Shown piece after piece: positions 62,361 to 64,000 of a stretch of 64,000 nucleotides of DNA (position 1 is the first letter of the stretch; every line of letters begins with the position of its first letter). Under the pieces are notes generated by a model that saw only the letters and a program-made list of their open reading frames with translations, was not told the origin of the DNA and searched no databases. The stretch is from Glycomyces tritici (GTDB lineage: Bacteria > Actinomycetota > Actinomycetes > Mycobacteriales > Micromonosporaceae). Where the stretch lies: the NCBI RefSeq assembly GCF_030403505.1, contig NZ_JAUEMJ010000004.1, forward strand, positions 124,001 through 188,000, in the 5' to 3' direction. Position numbers and translations under genes: made by a program.

Positions 62361-63488
62361 GTGACCGATCCGTTCATCAGGGCCATCGTGGACGCCGGAC
62401 GCGAAGGGCCGCTCGCGGGCCTGCGCCTGGCGGTCAAGGACCTGTTCGACCTCGCAGGCGTCCCGACCGGCGCGGGCAACCCGCGCTGGCTCGAGACCCA
62501 CGAAGTGCCGTGCGCGGACGCGAAGGCGGTCGCGCTGCTGCGCGAAGCGGGCGCGAGGATCGTCGGGAAGACGATCACCGACGAGCTGGCGTGGAGCCTC
62601 AACGGCACCAACGCGCACTACGGGACACCGGACAACCCGGCCGCGCCGGGCCGGGTGCCGGGCGGCTCGTCGTCGGGATCGGCCTCCGCGGTCGCCCTGG
62701 GGCGCGCGGACATCGGACTGGGGACGGACACCGGCGGGTCGATCCGCGTCCCGGCGTCCTACTGCGGCCTGTACGGACTGCGGCCCACGCACGGGCGGGT
62801 GAGCCTGGCAGGCGCGGTGCCGCTGGCGCCGTCGTTCGACACGGCCGGCGTGCTCACGCGGGACCCGGCGACGCTGCGGCTCGCGATGGACGTCCTGCTG
62901 GAAGGGACGGCGGAGGCCGGGCCGATCACGAGGCTGCTCGTGCCGCAGGACATCTGGGCGGAGATCCCCGAGGCGACGCGGGAAGCGGTGATGCCGAAGG
63001 TCGAGGAGCTCGGGCTCGCGCTCGACCACGCGCCGCTGTTCGCCGAGAGCGATGACGCGGCACCGCTGGAGACCGCACGCGCCGCGTACGCGACCTTGCA
63101 GGCATGGGAGGCGTGGCAGACGCACGGCGAGTGGATCGAGGCGAACGACCCGGTGTTCGGGCCGGGCGTGGCGATGCGGTTCGCGAACGCGGCGAAGCTG
63201 GACAGCGCGGACATCGCCGCGGCGCAACGCGTTCGCAGCGGGGTGACGGCGCTGGTCCGGGACCGGCTGCCGCAGGGCACCGCACTGGCGATCCCGGCCG
63301 CGCCGGGACCGGCGTTCGCCATCGGCGGCTCGCCGGACCGCGAGGCCATCGTGCGGTTGACCTGCATCGCAGGACTCTCGGGCGCACCGGGACTGGCCGT
63401 CCCGGCCGGAACCGTCGACGACCTGCCGGTCGGCCTCCAACTCGTGGCCGCCCCAGGCGGCGACGAACGGCTCCTGGAACTGGCCTGA
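62361..63488 (+). CDS. Amidase of the amidase-signature family
   Basis: 375 residues from a GTG with GAAGGAG upstream. The catalytic Lys–cisSer–Ser triad is present: AVKDLFD (Lys about 27), GRVPGGSSSGSASAV (Ser) and GTDTGGSIRVPASYCG (nucleophile Ser). YGLRPTHGRVSLAGAVPLAPSFDTAGVLTRD follows as usual. It is short for the family, lacking some N-terminal and central residues, but the ends look complete (PVGLQLVAAPGGDERLLEL). It cleaves an amide of unknown nature. Confidence 0.9.
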   Translation: MTDPFIRAIVDAGREGPLAGLRLAVKDLFDLAGVPTGAGNPRWLETHEVPCADAKAVALLREAGARIVGKTITDELAWSLNGTNAHYGTPDNPAAPGRVPGGSSSGSASAVALGRADIGLGTDTGGSIRVPASYCGLYGLRPTHGRVSLAGAVPLAPSFDTAGVLTRDPATLRLAMDVLLEGTAEAGPITRLLVPQDIWAEIPEATREAVMPKVEELGLALDHAPLFAESDDAAPLETARAAYATLQAWEAWQTHGEWIEANDPVFGPGVAMRFANAAKLDSADIAAAQRVRSGVTALVRDRLPQGTALAIPAAPGPAFAIGGSPDREAIVRLTCIAGLSGAPGLAVPAGTVDDLPVGLQLVAAPGGDERLLELA

Positions 63489-64000
63489 CCGCAAGCGGCC
63501 GGCCGGAAACGGACGGGCGCGTTCGCAGCCGAAGTGCCACCGGCCGGTGGTCGCCGCACGATCACCGGTCACCGGCGTTCGCGGCCGACCGCACTGTTGC
63601 GCACGCCGATCGCCGTCCCGCTCGGGACGGGCCGGTGGTCGTGCGCGCCAATGTTTTCGGGACTGCCACCGACTGCACTGAACGCGGCGCCAGCACCGGC
63701 TCGACCGTGACCGGCCGCGACGACCGCCGCGCGGCAGCTCCCCGACCTGTTCGAGAAGGGTCGGGACGCGTGCTCGCGCAAGGCGATCGTCAGCGCTTTC
63801 GTACCCGGGACGATGGGCATCCCGTTCCGCGAACGTCCGAAGACGATCCGGCCGACGGTAGTGGCGGCTCCCCTGTGGCGACGGCCTCCTGAGACCACTG
63901 GGTCGCGCGGACCGGTTGTCGGCTGATCGACCCGAGGGCCGTGCCGCGGGGCCCCCTCGCCCCGCGGATCCCTCGGTCCGTCTCGTCACCGTTTGCTTGT
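63489..64000. other. Gene-free right end of the window
   Basis: 512 bases with open frames on both strands but without ribosome sites or recognisable products. One short plus-strand stretch (63740–63900, DLFEKGRDACSRKAIVSAFVPGTMGIPFRERPK) has protein-like composition and may be a decayed fragment. Confidence 0.4.

Noticed and set aside
63569..63898. 109-residue minus-strand open frame at the right end
   Set aside because: Low-complexity composition, no start signal and no recognisable domain; at most a decayed fragment.

Overview
The window is chromosomal DNA of a high-GC actinobacterium. The markers are LprG/P55-type lipid export genes, a HelR-type RNA polymerase recycling ATPase, the DUF5319–guaB–guaB3 neighbourhood, aerobic class I nrdAB, eukaryotic-type kinases and an AICE-type integrative element. 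Glycomyces/Stackebrandtia-like actinomycetes would fit, but that is inference; no 16S gene is present.

Left part (1–21.1 kb). A small secreted protein and a hypothetical protein come first. A large peptide-import locus on the minus strand follows: four paralogous family-5 solute-binding lipoproteins, then one permease/ATPase set (oppBCDF). Next on the minus strand are helR, a degenerate histidine-phosphatase-like protein, a small GNAT protein and the MFS exporter/LprG lipoprotein pair. On the plus strand are a DUF3817 membrane protein, a decayed LacI-type regulator, and a secreted alpha/beta hydrolase with a ricin-B lectin domain. The hydrolase has a near-consensus promoter with a LacI-type operator at its start.

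Integrated element (21,137–36,066). Two identical 45-bp direct repeats of the 3' end of tRNA-Arg(CCG) bound a 14.9-kb actinomycete integrative and conjugative element. The intact tRNA is at the right end and the displaced 3' stub with its old terminator is at the left. The element carries a pentapeptide-repeat membrane protein, an Abi-like protein, two GntR regulators, a HAD hydrolase, a Pif-like Nudix protein, a Spd-like membrane protein, an FtsK/TraB DNA translocase, a polynucleotide-3'-phosphatase-like protein, a DnaB-N/DUF3987 replication protein, Xis, integrase and a DUF2188 protein. It also holds TGGCTAGCCA operators, a candidate transfer locus after traB, a leader motif CCGTCCGCCA repeated before four genes, and a 264-bp concentric palindrome of TGGCCA boxes.

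Right part (36–64 kb). nrdA and nrdB are followed on the minus strand by a Ser/Thr kinase, a zinc-ribbon/adenylate cyclase/AAA protein, guaB3 and guaB. Then come a DUF5319 protein, a membrane pseudokinase-like protein coupled to a patatin phospholipase, a secreted lipase and a membrane protein. The window ends with a series of small-molecule genes: a DHFR-like reductase, a methyltransferase, two divergent TetR/SDR pairs, an EamA transporter and an amidase. The last 0.5 kb has no gene I can support.
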